A DNA stretch of 35,201 nucleotides, taken from Arenicellales bacterium. Its GTDB lineage: Bacteria > Pseudomonadota > Gammaproteobacteria > Arenicellales > JAANXG01. A program made the position numbers and the translations under genes. Below, piece by piece: positions 8,242 through 17,197 of this stretch. Every line of letters starts with the position of its first letter. Positions within the stretch are counted from its first letter, which is position 1. Location of the stretch: positions 1 to 35,201 of the forward strand of contig JASJAT010000033.1 of assembly GCA_030066885.1 (NCBI GenBank), read 5' to 3'. The notes under the pieces were generated by a model. That model was not told where the DNA came from, did no database searches, and saw only the letters and a program-made list of their open reading frames with translations.

Positions 8242-9918
8242 TTACTCATCGGTCACACAACCTTCGGCCGCACTTCTAACATTTTTTATGTATTTGTACA
8301 ATGTACCTCGGTGGGCTTTGTACGGAGGCATACGCCAACTTTTACGTCTGGATTCGAGCTGCTCGTCGGCCAATTCAACATGCAAGGTATTGTTCTCAGC
8401 ATCTATCGTGACGACATCGCCGTCTTCCAGAAGACCGATTGGACCCCCTTCTTGAGCTTCGGGAACTACATGGCCAATGATGAACCCATGCGACCCTCCG
8501 GAAAAACGACCGTCCGTGATCAAAGCCACATCGCTGCCCAAACCCGCCCCCATGATTGCAGAGGTCGGCGTTAGCATTTCTGGCATCCCTGGTCCGCCTT
8601 TGGGTCCCTCATAACGAATAACAACTACGTCTCCTTTCTTGATCAGTTGCTTCTCTAAAGCGGCCAGCATAGCTTCTTCGGAATCAAAAACTTTTGCAGG
8701 GCCGGTAAACACCTCACCTTCTTTGCCGGTAATTTTAGCCACAGCCCCCCCTGGCGCAAGGTTACCGGTAAGGATCTGGATATGTCCTGTCGGCTTAATC
8801 GGATTATTCAGAGGTCGAATAACTTGCTGCTCATCCGATACGGCAGGCACGTCGGCTAGATTTTCTGCGACCGAATTTCCGGTAACGGTCAAGCAATCGC
8901 CGTTGATCAAACGCTCGTTCAACAACAATTTCATCACTGCTGGGATACCGCCGATATTGTGAACATCCTCCATGACATACTTACCGCTCGGCTTTAAATC
9001 TGCCAGGAACGGGACCCGATCGCTCACGTCTTGGAAGTCAGCCATTGTGAGCTCGACATCGACAGATCGAGCCATGGCGATAAGGTGCAACACGGCGTTT
9101 GTTGAGCCACCCAACGCTGAAACAAGGACCATGGCGTTGGTAAAAGCTTCACGGGTCATGATATCGCGTGGTTTGATGTCCCGTTCCAAAAGGGTATTGA
9201 TAGCGCTGCCGACCTGGTGACATTCTTCGAGCTTGCCGGGATCTTCAGCCGGTGTCGACGAACTGTATGGCAATGACATGCCTAGGGCTTCGATGGCACT
9301 GGCCATGGTGTTCGCTGTGTACATACCACCGCAGGCGCCAGGCCCCGGGCAAGCGTGTCTCACGACTTGAAAGCGTTCATTATCGTCTAATGTATGGGCA
9401 ATGTATTCGCCGTAGCTTTGGAACGCAGAAATAATATCCAGCGTTTTTTCTTTGTAGTGACCCGGCTTGATCGTCCCGCCATAGACCATTAAGGAAGGTC
9501 GATTCAACCTACCCATGGCCATTAGACAACCGGGCATGTTCTTGTCACAACCTGGTATTGTAATCACGGCGTCATACCACTGTGCTGCGACAACGGTCTC
9601 GATAGAATCCGCAATAAGGTCTCGAGACTGAAGGGAGTAACTCATACCTTCGGTACCCATCGATATTCCGTCACTTACACCAATAGTGTTGAAACGCATA
9701 CCGACCAAGCCTGCCTCGCTCACACCCCGCTTGACTTCCGCCGCCAAATCGTTGAGATGCATATTGCACGTGTTACCTTCCCACCAAACGCTGGCAATGC
9801 CAATTTGGGGCAAGTTCATATCGGTTTCGGTTAAGCCTGCCCCATAGAGCATCGCCTGCGATGCACCTTGTGATCGAGGTTGGGTAATACGAGAACTGTA
9901 TTTGTTCAGTTTAGACAT
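8242..9918 (-). CDS. ilvD: Dihydroxy-acid dehydratase
   Basis: 558 residues. It dehydrates 2,3-dihydroxy-isovalerate and 2,3-dihydroxy-3-methylvalerate to the keto acids that precede valine, leucine and isoleucine. Three conserved cysteines are visible: Cys51 ([11 protein letters not shown]), Cys124 ([11 protein letters not shown]) and the cysteine of [14 protein letters not shown]. Three cysteines and the shorter length resemble the [2Fe-2S] group (plant and mycobacterial type) more than the 616-residue E. coli enzyme with a [4Fe-4S] cluster; that is inference. The ATG is preceded by GGAGGAC. No leader peptide or attenuator was seen upstream; the upstream gap holds a heptamer repeat. The ankyrin gene follows it closely. 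Confidence 0.96.
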   Translation of the reverse strand: MSKLNKYSSRITQPRSQGASQAMLYGAGLTETDMNLPQIGIASVWWEGNTCNMHLNDLAAEVKRGVSEAGLVGMRFNTIGVSDGISMGTEGMSYSLQSRDLIADSIETVVAAQWYDAVITIPGCDKNMPGCLMAMGRLNRPSLMVYGGTIKPGHYKEKTLDIISAFQSYGEYIAHTLDDNERFQVVRHACPGPGACGGMYTANTMASAIEALGMSLPYSSSTPAEDPGKLEECHQVGSAINTLLERDIKPRDIMTREAFTNAMVLVSALGGSTNAVLHLIAMARSVDVELTMADFQDVSDRVPFLADLKPSGKYVMEDVHNIGGIPAVMKLLLNERLINGDCLTVTGNSVAENLADVPAVSDEQQVIRPLNNPIKPTGHIQILTGNLAPGGAVAKITGKEGEVFTGPAKVFDSEEAMLAALEKQLIKKGDVVVIRYEGPKGGPGMPEMLTPTSAIMGAGLGSDVALITDGRFSGGSHGFIIGHVVPEAQEGGPIGLLEDGDVVTIDAENNTLHVELADEQLESRRKSWRMPPYKAHRGTLYKYIKNVRSAAEGCVTDE

Positions 9919-9955
9919 ACGTCCTCCAAGTAGATGTCCTTAGTCTAACGGTAGA

Positions 9956-9990
9956 TAGTTACTAGTTTCTAGTTACTAGTGACTAGCTAC
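9956..9990. repeat. Tandem heptamer repeat (TAGTTAC-type, five units)
   Basis: Five consecutive 7-bp units read TAGTTAC, TAGTTTC, TAGTTAC, TAGTGAC and TAGCTAC. The array lies in the 81-bp gap between the DUF4340 gene and ilvD. Two related units (ACTAGCC twice) are at 34707-34720. Confidence 0.75.
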
Positions 9991-9999
9991 TCTTAACTA

Positions 10000-11067
10000 C
10001 TACTCCTTCTCTTCCTCATCCGGCGTCTTCTTGATCAGTTCTTCTTTGGTCACCATGATATTTTCTACCTGATAGCTCGGGAGCTCATAGACCCACTGAT
10101 CCCACGCTGCATTCCACTGTTCCACCTTTTCCGAGACCGACTGTTTTGTTACTTCGTCAGATTCATCCGGTTCTTGGTAAGTAGCATGCAATTGTCCGAA
10201 TACCTGTTCCCCTTGTTTGTGTATGTCCAACTCTATCTTAGCGCCGTCAAAAGATTTCAGTATGGCCCGACTGCTCTCAGCGGAACTCAGATCCAATGCG
10301 GACTCTGCTTTTACATCCTCCAAACGCAAATCTTTAAAGCTTTGGACTATTTGATTGATCGCGTATTGCGACTCCACTTCTTCATCGGGCCCAAGCTCTT
10401 GTACGGTGAAGTCCGTGGTTTCGGTATTTTCCCGAGCGACCACCAATGAATCGGTCGAGCTGTCCACAGTCACGGAACGCACCTCACCGACCTTGGGTTT
10501 AATAATAGTTTTGTCCAGCCAGTCTGTTGCCTTGCCCAGCGCCGGCATTAAACCCTCGACCAACCATGACTGAGCATCTCCGGGAGCGCGGACGTAAAGC
10601 TGATCTTTGGTAGTGCCGCCTCGGCTTACTTTTTCTTTGCCAACAATCACTACAGCCAGGTCACTGCCAGAAGCGCCCTTTAACCGCACAAGTTTGGAAT
10701 TTGATCCCGGTTCGCCTATGTCGTTGACCTCGAGCTTGTTGTACAACTCGGGATTTTTAGTTTTGGCTTCCAACCGTTGTAAACGGGCCAAGCCCAGAAT
10801 CAGTTCACGAACCTGTGCCGTAGACGCCGGATACCCATCCTTTTCGTCGATTATCCACTGGTCATCCTTCTTCTTCAGTGTGGTCGTTGATTCGCTGTCT
10901 TTAATAATTGCTATCGCCACCTCGTTGGATTGCTGCAACAAGTCCGGGAAATACGGGCCCTCGGTCGAAATATTAGAGCTTTCTTCCGATTGACGAGTGA
11001 CGACGGCAGCAACGATGACCAATACCGTAATACCGAGTAGAACGATGAACCCTTTTTTAGTCAGCAT
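10000..11067 (-). CDS. DUF4340 domain-containing protein, ABC cluster accessory
   Basis: 355 residues with one N-terminal membrane segment (about 6-24, GFIVLLGITVLVIVAAVVT), leaving a large periplasmic part. It contains paired repeats of the type seen in DUF4340 proteins (for example KDDQWIIDEKDGYPASTAQVRELILGLARL and WLDKTIIKPKVGEVRSVTV). The C-terminus is acidic (KKTPDEEEKE). The ATG overlaps the end of the upstream GldG-like gene by 11 bases, so translation is probably coupled. Members are regularly found as the last gene of GldA/F/G-type ABC clusters; the biochemical role is not established. It is probably an extracytoplasmic subunit of the same complex. Confidence 0.8.
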   Translation of the reverse strand: MLTKKGFIVLLGITVLVIVAAVVTRQSEESSNISTEGPYFPDLLQQSNEVAIAIIKDSESTTTLKKKDDQWIIDEKDGYPASTAQVRELILGLARLQRLEAKTKNPELYNKLEVNDIGEPGSNSKLVRLKGASGSDLAVVIVGKEKVSRGGTTKDQLYVRAPGDAQSWLVEGLMPALGKATDWLDKTIIKPKVGEVRSVTVDSSTDSLVVARENTETTDFTVQELGPDEEVESQYAINQIVQSFKDLRLEDVKAESALDLSSAESSRAILKSFDGAKIELDIHKQGEQVFGQLHATYQEPDESDEVTKQSVSEKVEQWNAAWDQWVYELPSYQVENIMVTKEELIKKTPDEEEKE

Positions 11068-13033
11068 TTGTGCTTTCCTTGCTCTTTCGTTTACGACGAC
11101 GCGATTGATTAAGACTGATCAAAACACCGCCGATACCCACGACCAAGGGCATGAAACCTATATTGATGAACTTGGTCACACTTTCTAGTCTTTGAATATC
11201 CTCGTGTAACTGATGACGCACCATACGAAGCTCCTTGCGTATGCGGACCTTTTCTTCGCGGAATTTCTCGATTTCTTCTTCCTGCTCAGGGCTGAGAATG
11301 AGTGGTTGCTGATCCTGCCCGCCCTTTTCCAGTTCAATCAGTTTGTTTTCCGTTTCTTGCAGACTGGTCAGAAGTTCTTGCTCTTTCTGCCGGAACTTTA
11401 TCTCCGCTGCCTGCTGAATTTGGGCGACCCGAGTGAACGGTCTTGAGAATTGACCGCGGCTGCGCACACTGATGAGGTCATTACTGCCAAGGAGGTTTTC
11501 CAACGAGTTAATCACGAAATTGCCATTGGCGGCAGTTGGAATAGATAGCCTTGTACCCAGGAAATTTTGAGTTGTTACCCAGAACTCATCATGCAGCATA
11601 TCGGCGTCGGCTACGACAATCAGATTTATGTCCTCGGACGAGGTTTCCAAATGCGGCGGCAGCGGCTCGTTGGGCTCAGCTGCATCCGCTTGTTCTTCCT
11701 CTTGTTCGGAGTCTTGTTCGGAGTCTTGTTCAGGTTGCTCTGGTTCTTCCGGTGGTGGACCTTCTTTGAACGCGGTTTCGACCTGACCGGACACGCGCAC
11801 GGCCAAATTGAGACTCTGGCCACCCGGGACATAGCCCTGCAGTAACACGGTCGGATCCATGAGGAATCGCAACTGGGCGACGTCATACTGCATTGCATTC
11901 TCGGTGGTCCATACCAAAGGAGTGATGTTGGCACCCTCCTTTTCGAGATCGGTCAATATCCCAGGTGAAGCAAACACAAGATTACCCAACCTTGATGTGA
12001 CGACATCGTCCGGATTGTTCTGCTCCACGGGCAGATCCATCCAAATGGGATAATCGATCACGCCTTGGCTCTGTTGTTGCCCGTATCGAACCCGTTGGGC
12101 AACGCTTAGGTCACCAGCCACTTTTTCCTCGACCAGGCCCAATCCCCAAGCATCGAACAAAGGCTTAAGATCTGAACTTCCAGGTGGGGCACCCATACCC
12201 ATCATGCCTGCAGCCCGGTCCACTTCTGCATTCGGGTCGACGAAGATCAAGGCACGCCCCCCACGGAGGACATACTGGTCAATGGCATATAACGTAGAGG
12301 GAGGCAGCTGCTTAGGGTGCACCACCATCAGCACGTCGATGTCCTCTGGAATCAGGCGACTGTCTGGTTCGATGGTGGTCACCGTGAATAGCTGCCTCAT
12401 TTGCTCCAGAACGACCCAGGGCCGCGGCATGCCCTGACCCAACGCCTGGGGCGAAGGCATACCGCCATCCAGCGGCAGGCTACTTAGCAAACCGACGGTA
12501 GTCGTTTTGGTGTTGGACAACTGGTAGATCAGCCTGGTCAGATCATGTTCCAGTAACTCTTCGCGATCCAATGCGAAGAAAGGAATGACTTCTTCGTCAT
12601 CTGTGGAATTGGCTCCGGCTAATCCAAAATAAAATTGAGTCCCTTGCTCGTCAACGACCACACCTCTTACTCCATAGCCCACAGCCCGGTCCTCTTCCTC
12701 GGAAAACGGCTCTGGATCGATGATGTGCAGTTTTATATTACCACCCGCTTGCCTTTCGTACTCACGCAACAGCCCTTTTACGCGTTGTGTGTAGTTGCTT
12801 ATGCCAGGCAGACGCGTGGCCTGCTTCTGAGACAAAAACAGACGCAGCGTAATCGGCTCTTCTAGCGCACCGAGTATATTCTTGGTACCCGTCGTTAAGG
12901 TGTACAGCCTATTCTCGGTAAGATCCACGCGGGAAGAAGTAAACGCAGTATTACTGAATAAATTAATCGCAAATAGCAACGCCATGCCTAACGTCAATCC
13001 ACCCCATGTCAGATAGTGTTTACCAGTACGCAT
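11057..13033 (-). CDS. GldG-type auxiliary subunit of an ABC transporter
   Basis: 658 residues. A membrane segment near residues 10-30 is followed by a large extracytoplasmic region similar to GldG (SRVDLTENRLYTLTTGTKNILGALEEPITLRLFLS is the typical opening; VLMVVHPKQLPPSTLYAIDQYVLRGGRALIFVDP resembles the conserved core). A low-complexity acidic stretch (EQDSEQDSEQEEEQ) is encoded by a 12-bp tandem repeat near 11702-11737. A long coiled coil (about 565-620) precedes a C-terminal membrane segment and a basic tail (RRRKRKSKES). It lies 3 bases after the permease gene. GldG is required for gliding in Bacteroidetes; in proteobacteria the role of homologous clusters is unclear. Confidence 0.85.
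   Translation of the reverse strand: MRTGKHYLTWGGLTLGMALLFAINLFSNTAFTSSRVDLTENRLYTLTTGTKNILGALEEPITLRLFLSQKQATRLPGISNYTQRVKGLLREYERQAGGNIKLHIIDPEPFSEEEDRAVGYGVRGVVVDEQGTQFYFGLAGANSTDDEEVIPFFALDREELLEHDLTRLIYQLSNTKTTTVGLLSSLPLDGGMPSPQALGQGMPRPWVVLEQMRQLFTVTTIEPDSRLIPEDIDVLMVVHPKQLPPSTLYAIDQYVLRGGRALIFVDPNAEVDRAAGMMGMGAPPGSSDLKPLFDAWGLGLVEEKVAGDLSVAQRVRYGQQQSQGVIDYPIWMDLPVEQNNPDDVVTSRLGNLVFASPGILTDLEKEGANITPLVWTTENAMQYDVAQLRFLMDPTVLLQGYVPGGQSLNLAVRVSGQVETAFKEGPPPEEPEQPEQDSEQDSEQEEEQADAAEPNEPLPPHLETSSEDINLIVVADADMLHDEFWVTTQNFLGTRLSIPTAANGNFVINSLENLLGSNDLISVRSRGQFSRPFTRVAQIQQAAEIKFRQKEQELLTSLQETENKLIELEKGGQDQQPLILSPEQEEEIEKFREEKVRIRKELRMVRHQLHEDIQRLESVTKFINIGFMPLVVGIGGVLISLNQSRRRKRKSKESTNAD
11702..11737. 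repeat. 12-bp tandem repeat inside the GldG-like gene
   Basis: Two exact units of TTGTTCGGAGTC (11702-11713 and 11714-11725) are followed by a third unit that starts identically. On the coding strand they give repeated Glu-Gln-Asp-Ser. Copy number changes would lengthen or shorten the acidic linker in frame. Confidence 0.7.
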
Positions 13034-13036
13034 CGC

Positions 13037-13771
13037 TCAATCCGCTTTTTTAATTTCAATCAAGACCGCATTGGCGAATAGCCAAAATGCGATCAACGAG
13101 ACGAAGAAGATGATGTCACGCATATCCACTACACCTTTGCTCAATCCTTCAAAGTGGGTGAGAAAACTGAATGAACTGATTACCTCGACTATAAATTCCG
13201 GGGCCCAACCAGTGAAAAAATCCAGAACCATCGGAAATCCACTCAATATGAATACCAGGCAGATAGCGGCGCTCACGACAAAAGCGATAACCTGGTTTTT
13301 AGTCAGTGCCGAGATACAGCTTCCGATGGCGATAAACGCACCGGACATCAACAGACTCCCCAGATAGCTGGCGAAGATTACACCATTGTCCGGATTCCCC
13401 AGGAAATTAACGGTGATCCACATTGGAAAAGTCAGGGCCAAAGCAATTGAGGTGAATATCCAAGTTGCCAGGAATTTGCCGAGCACCGCCTGCAACATGG
13501 TAATTGGCAGAGTCAGCAGTAACTCGATCGTGCCGGACTTCCTTTCTTCCGCCCACAGACGCATAGTGAGCGCAGGGATCAAAAACAGGTAAAGCCAGGG
13601 ATGAAAGCCGAAGAAGGTGATCAGGTCGGCTTGTCCACGCTCAAAGAAATTACCAAGATAAAAGGTAAATATTCCGCTTAGAGATAAAAATATAATGATA
13701 AAAACATAAGCAATTGGTGTCGCAAAATAGCTGAACAACTCTCGCTTACAGATAGTCCATACATTTGCCAT
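13037..13771 (-). CDS. ABC-2 type permease, GldF-like
   Basis: 244 residues with about six hydrophobic segments (about 20-40, 55-72, 100-125, 135-160, 167-188 and 222-240). It starts MANVWTICKRELFSYFATPIAYVFIIIF, the usual opening of GldF-type permeases, and has the RLWAEERKSGTIELLLTLPI coupling stretch typical of ABC-2 membrane subunits. It lies 12 bases after the ATPase gene and 3 bases before the GldG-like gene. It is the membrane channel of this ABC system; the substrate is unknown. Confidence 0.88.
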   Translation of the reverse strand: MANVWTICKRELFSYFATPIAYVFIIIFLSLSGIFTFYLGNFFERGQADLITFFGFHPWLYLFLIPALTMRLWAEERKSGTIELLLTLPITMLQAVLGKFLATWIFTSIALALTFPMWITVNFLGNPDNGVIFASYLGSLLMSGAFIAIGSCISALTKNQVIAFVVSAAICLVFILSGFPMVLDFFTGWAPEFIVEVISSFSFLTHFEGLSKGVVDMRDIIFFVSLIAFWLFANAVLIEIKKAD

Positions 13772-13783
13772 TACTCAAGCCCT

Positions 13784-14734
13784 TTAAGACCGTTGGAAAT
13801 TCGTAACTTCGCGGAATACTTCATCCAGTCGACCTTGTTCAACATGCATCTCTTCAACCAACCAGCCGTGTTGATGGGCAGAAGCACTGACGTTCTCAAT
13901 AATACTGGTTCCGTCTTTCGGACGAACGAGAAACTGAATGACACCAGCTTGATTCGACAACGGCTGCACCTCCTCGACGTTATCGAGAGCCGCTAAAGTG
14001 CCACTGATTCCGTTTTCGGATGCTGCACGAATGCTCAATACAACGGCATTGTGCCAGGGCGACTGCGCTTGTAACTCCCCTGGTTTACCATCGGCCACCA
14101 CCTTCCCATCCGCAATGATGATGGCTCGGGTGCATACCGCGTCCACCTCTTCGAGGATATGGGTCGATAGGATGATGGCTTTCTGCTGAGCCATATCGCT
14201 GATCAAATTGCGCACTTCGTGTTTCTGGTTGGGGTCAAGACCATCGGTAGGTTCATCCAAGATCAATACATCCGGATCATGCAATATTGCTTGCGCTAAG
14301 CCCACCCTACGCTTGAAACCTTTTGACAGGGTGTCAATGGATTGGTCCAGAACCGACTCGAGATTGACTTTATCGATGACGTCCGCAAGCCGTTGGTCGA
14401 TTTCAGTATTTGGGATGCCCCGGATCTTCCCTACGAACTCCAAGAACAAGCGTGGGGTCATGTCACCATATAGCGGAGCCCCTTCCGGCAGGTAACCGAT
14501 AGTCCGTTTGGCTGTAATTGGATGTTGGTCGCAGTCTTTGCCCTGAATAAATACACTGCCTTTATCAGGCGATAAGAATCCAGTAATCATTTTCATCGTG
14601 GTCGATTTACCGGCCCCGTTGGGGCCCAGGAATCCCAACACTTCACCACGCTCAACCTTAAACGATATGTCATTCACAGCGGTGATCGATTTAAAACGCT
14701 TGGTAAGCTGTTTAACCTCCACCATTGTGGTCAT
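13784..14734 (-). CDS. ABC transporter ATPase, GldA-like
   Basis: 316 residues. Walker A is at 37-45 (GPNGAGKST), the signature at 136-140 (LSKGF followed by KRRVGLAQAI) and Walker B at 157-162 (LILDEP), followed by the D-loop and a switch histidine (STHILEEVD). The C-terminal 90 residues are the accessory region common in ABC-2 exporters. The start ATG has AGGAG nine bases upstream. This is the first gene of the ATPase-permease-GldG-DUF4340 operon. It powers the permease; what is exported or extruded cannot be inferred. Confidence 0.92.
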   Translation of the reverse strand: MTTMVEVKQLTKRFKSITAVNDISFKVERGEVLGFLGPNGAGKSTTMKMITGFLSPDKGSVFIQGKDCDQHPITAKRTIGYLPEGAPLYGDMTPRLFLEFVGKIRGIPNTEIDQRLADVIDKVNLESVLDQSIDTLSKGFKRRVGLAQAILHDPDVLILDEPTDGLDPNQKHEVRNLISDMAQQKAIILSTHILEEVDAVCTRAIIIADGKVVADGKPGELQAQSPWHNAVVLSIRAASENGISGTLAALDNVEEVQPLSNQAGVIQFLVRPKDGTSIIENVSASAHQHGWLVEEMHVEQGRLDEVFREVTNFQRS

Positions 14735-15036
14735 ATGACAGTTCTCCTATTAATCATCGACTAATGTAATGTTGAATTTTTTGACCACCGACTCAATACG
14801 GCTAGGAGCCGTTCCGTCACGGTAGAATGCTCTGCAGCACCAGACTGGGTGTAGTATCTGCAGGAAGGACGCAACTACTCATCCTTTGTCCACATGTCGC
14901 GATAAGCTAGCCCATGGCCTCCCCCGTCCGGAGTTTTTGGTGCAATATGCGGACTTTTTGAAACATCCAAAGTCACTTCGGGGGCCAAATGATAAGAAGA
15001 CAAACTCAGAAGTCAACAGTTCCCGACTAAGATCGG

Positions 15037-15061
15037 ATCGCGGCGAGGGCGCCGCTCCTAC
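15037..15061 (-). repeat. REP-like palindrome
   Basis: The core GCGGCG-AGGG-CGCCGC forms a perfect 6-bp hairpin with a four-base loop, next to a conserved tail that reads GTAGGAG on the minus strand. It is identical over 25 bases to the copy at 30199-30223. The form is that of REP sequences of Pseudomonas and relatives. Confidence 0.75.
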
Positions 15062-15089
15062 TGTGTTTCTAGCACTCGTGAAATAATAT

Positions 15090-15177
15090 TCTCGTCAAGA
15101 CACCAAGCTGCAAAAATTATAGACACTCTGGCTAGGTCATTGGGGTTTCTTGGTGGGTTTTGCGCCTTTGCGAGAGA
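15090..15177. repeat. 'CCAAG' inverted-repeat element, copy A
   Basis: The left end is TCTCGTCAAGACACCAAG; the right end (15146-15177) matches copy B at 30122-30153 in 29 of 32 positions. TCTCG/CGAGA terminal inverted repeats bound it. It lies 28 bp from a REP palindrome, as copies B and C also lie near REPs. Confidence 0.7.
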
Positions 15178-15316
15178 TCACATTGTTTCTAGATGGACAA
15201 TGGTCATCCCCGCGCAGTCTGCGCGGATTTATTTCGGTACAGGAGGTCCGATTGAATGACGTATGGATTCCGGCTCTCCGCTCGCTTCAAACACTCCGAC
15301 AGGAATGGCGAAGCCG

Positions 15317-15339
15317 ATCGGCTAGGGCGCCCCTTCTAC
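15317..15339 (-). repeat. REP-like palindrome (degenerate)
   Basis: The minus strand reads GTAGAAGGGGCGCCCTAGCC then GAT, a mutated REP. It overlaps the stop codon of the SRPBCC gene, so the last codons of that gene may derive from repeat sequence. Confidence 0.5.
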
Positions 15340-15935
15340 CAGGTTACTGCAGCTTGTTGCCTTGCCAGTTTCTCAACCCTCAGGTTTGAAACCTCCAGAT
15401 TTTGCTGAATATGCTTGCGGATGAGCCAGGATCCCAGTAGAGGAGGCACGAAGAATTTTGGTACCAATTTGGCGTTGTAAGTCACTCGGGTTTGGCCGGG
15501 TGTTTTCCCTCTTTTTATGATCACGGTCTCTTTGCCAAACTTGAAATCACTCGATTCTGGGATCGTGTTGTAGACAATTGCACCATAGGCATTGATATTT
15601 GCATTGGTCACCTTACGCATAGTCTTACAAAGTATCCAAACGCACGGTCTGAGCGTAATATCCACCGTTGCGCTCCCGCCCGGTAGGCCGGATAGGATCT
15701 CGCTGTTAACAATGCCTGGCGACAACTCATCGAAGTTCTCGTAGTCGCTTAGAATAGTCTCGACGCGGGTTATAGGTGCATCTAACACAATTTCGAAATA
15801 AATATGATAAGCGCCATCTTCCTGTTCAACCTGAACCTCAATAGTTTCTGCTGCCAGACAATAAGTCCCAACGCAACAAAGAGATAACAGTAGAAATAGG
15901 CGACTTGGTGAGAGTTTTTCTTTTTGTGTGGACAC
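15336..15935 (-). CDS. Secreted SRPBCC (START/Bet v1-like) family protein
   Basis: 199 residues from a GTG at 15935-15933. Residues about 12-29 form a signal peptide (RLFLLLSLCCVGTYCLAAE, likely cut after a CLA or LAA site), so the protein is predicted periplasmic. The mature part has the START-like pattern: an opening beta strand, then APITRVETILSDYENFDELSPGIVNSEIL, then alternating strands, with the C-terminal helix WLIRKHIQQNLEVSNLRVEKLARQ. The fold usually holds a hydrophobic ligand or assists lipid/polyketide handling; no ligand can be assigned. The stop codon abuts a REP. A tiny coiled-coil reading frame lies immediately upstream. Confidence 0.8.
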   Translation of the reverse strand: MSTQKEKLSPSRLFLLLSLCCVGTYCLAAETIEVQVEQEDGAYHIYFEIVLDAPITRVETILSDYENFDELSPGIVNSEILSGLPGGSATVDITLRPCVWILCKTMRKVTNANINAYGAIVYNTIPESSDFKFGKETVIIKRGKTPGQTRVTYNAKLVPKFFVPPLLGSWLIRKHIQQNLEVSNLRVEKLARQQAAVTW

Positions 15936-15944
15936 TGGCTCGCT

Positions 15945-16031
15945 TTAGAACAGCTTTTTCAGCTGCTCTCCCAACTTTTGTTCGTTTTTTCTCTCGAGCT
16001 TTTGTTCAACCTTCTTTAACTCCTGATCCAC
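15945..16031 (-). CDS. Possible 28-residue lysine/glutamate-rich peptide
   Basis: A GTG-initiated frame ends in TAA ten bases before the SRPBCC start. The peptide reads VDQELKKVEQKLERKNEQ followed by KLGEQLKKLF, with strong amphipathic helix/coiled-coil character and no stop. It has AGGGG close to the GTG. It is too short to assign and could be the tail of a decayed gene. A real small protein or leader peptide is possible but unproven. Confidence 0.25.
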   Translation of the reverse strand: MDQELKKVEQKLERKNEQKLGEQLKKLF

Positions 16032-16175
16032 TTGCCCCTACGCTAGTGCCTTCTACACGCCAAAATAGAGTTTACCTGAAAGTGTAGACGGACAGCGTGC
16101 GTTAGTCTTCCTAAATCAAGGTCCCTTCGGTCACTCAGGCCTTGTATCGCTATTTCGCCGACTCTCTTTTTGTCG

Positions 16176-17186
16176 TCAGCAAGCTGAATTTAAAATTGCC
16201 TCACGGTTTATTGACGCTTGTCGAATCACTTCTATACTTGCATCGGGACGATGTATGTTATCACTCAGGTGACGACGCCAGGCCTTTGCGCCAGGCTGGC
16301 CGTGGAATAAGCCGATAACGTGTTTCGATAAATGGCTAAGCCGGCAGCCGTTTTTGACTTGTTGTTCACAATAATCGAGATAATGATCGAGTACTTGCTG
16401 TCTGCTGCGCGGGTCGCCTGACTCCCCAAAAAAGCGCTGGTCGATTGAGGACAATAAGTATGGGTTGGCATAGGCTTCGCGCCCCATCATCACACCATCC
16501 ACGTGTTGCAGATGGAACTCCACTTGATCCAGCGATTTCACTCCTCCGTTGATAACTATACAAAGGTGCGGGTACGTCTTTTTCAATTTGTAAACCTGCG
16601 TGTAATTCAGCGGCGGTACTTCCCTGTTTTGCTTGGGGCTCAAGCCATGTAACCAGGCTTTTCGCGCATGCACGATAAACGTTTCACAACCAGCACTAGC
16701 CACGTGTTCGATAAATGCACACAAGTGTTCGAACGAATCCTGGTGGTCGATACCGATACGGGTTTTTACCGTGACGGGGATCTGCACAACGGCGCGCATG
16801 GCCGCGACACATTCGGCAACGGTATGAGGCTCTACCATAAGACATGCGCCGAATCTCCCGGCTTGAACCCGGTCACTCGGGCATCCCACGTTTATATTGA
16901 CTTCGTCGTAGCCCTCTGCCTCCGCGTAGCGCGCGCATATCGCCATCTGCGTCGGATCGCTGCCGCCTAGCTGCACAGCCACCGGGTGTTCGTTGTCATC
17001 AAATCCAAGCAAGCGGTTTCGGTCGCCATTGATCAAGGCCTGCGTCGTCAACATTTCCGTGTATAACAAGGCATGTTTGGAAACCAAGCGCAGCAAAAAG
17101 CGGTCGTGTCGATCGGTACATTCCATCATTGGAGCAACACAAAACTTCCAGCTATGGTTTGATGTTTGAGACTTTTGGGTTGGCAT
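16176..17186 (-). CDS. dusA: tRNA-dihydrouridine(20/20a) synthase DusA
   Basis: 336 residues, the usual DusA length. It uses FMN and NADPH to reduce U20/U20a in the tRNA D-loop. The N-terminal FMN motif reads APMMECTDRHDRFLLR, characteristic of DusA rather than DusB/C. It continues with VAVQLGGSDPTQMAICA, NVGCPSDRVQAGRFGACLM (the cysteine of GACLM is the catalytic acid), VKTRIGID, FIVHARKAWLHGLSP and INGGVKS. It starts 11 bases after the TlpA-like gene, so they are probably co-transcribed. Nothing unusual is visible. Confidence 0.96.
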   Translation of the reverse strand: MPTQKSQTSNHSWKFCVAPMMECTDRHDRFLLRLVSKHALLYTEMLTTQALINGDRNRLLGFDDNEHPVAVQLGGSDPTQMAICARYAEAEGYDEVNINVGCPSDRVQAGRFGACLMVEPHTVAECVAAMRAVVQIPVTVKTRIGIDHQDSFEHLCAFIEHVASAGCETFIVHARKAWLHGLSPKQNREVPPLNYTQVYKLKKTYPHLCIVINGGVKSLDQVEFHLQHVDGVMMGREAYANPYLLSSIDQRFFGESGDPRSRQQVLDHYLDYCEQQVKNGCRLSHLSKHVIGLFHGQPGAKAWRRHLSDNIHRPDASIEVIRQASINREAILNSAC

Positions 17187-17197
17187 GATCAGGTTTG

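Larger units (their letters stand above)
14735..15335. other. 601-bp intergenic region carrying several repeats
   Basis: No gene is supported. From right to left (in the direction of the minus-strand genes) it holds a REP variant touching the SRPBCC stop, a diverged CGTCATTCC-type fragment with an 8-bp GC hairpin (CCGCGCAG at 15210-15217, CTGCGCGG at 15219-15226), a 'CCAAG' inverted-repeat element (15090-15177) and a REP palindrome (15037-15061). The remaining 14735-15036 presumably includes the promoter of the ABC operon but no strong boxes stand out; it has a small hairpin, CGGCT-AGG-AGCCG, at 14799-14811. Confidence 0.6.

Noticed and set aside
14851-14920. GGACGCAA resembling part of a cyclic-di-GMP (GEMM) riboswitch
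   Set aside because: The other conserved GEMM segments, such as GCACAGGGCAAACC, are missing, and the downstream gene (to the left) is an ABC ATPase.
14886-15086. 66-codon plus-strand frame in the large gap
   Set aside because: It reads into the REP and has no family features or ribosome site.
15317-15339. REP hairpins as Rho-independent terminators
   Set aside because: They have GC stems but no following T-run on either strand.
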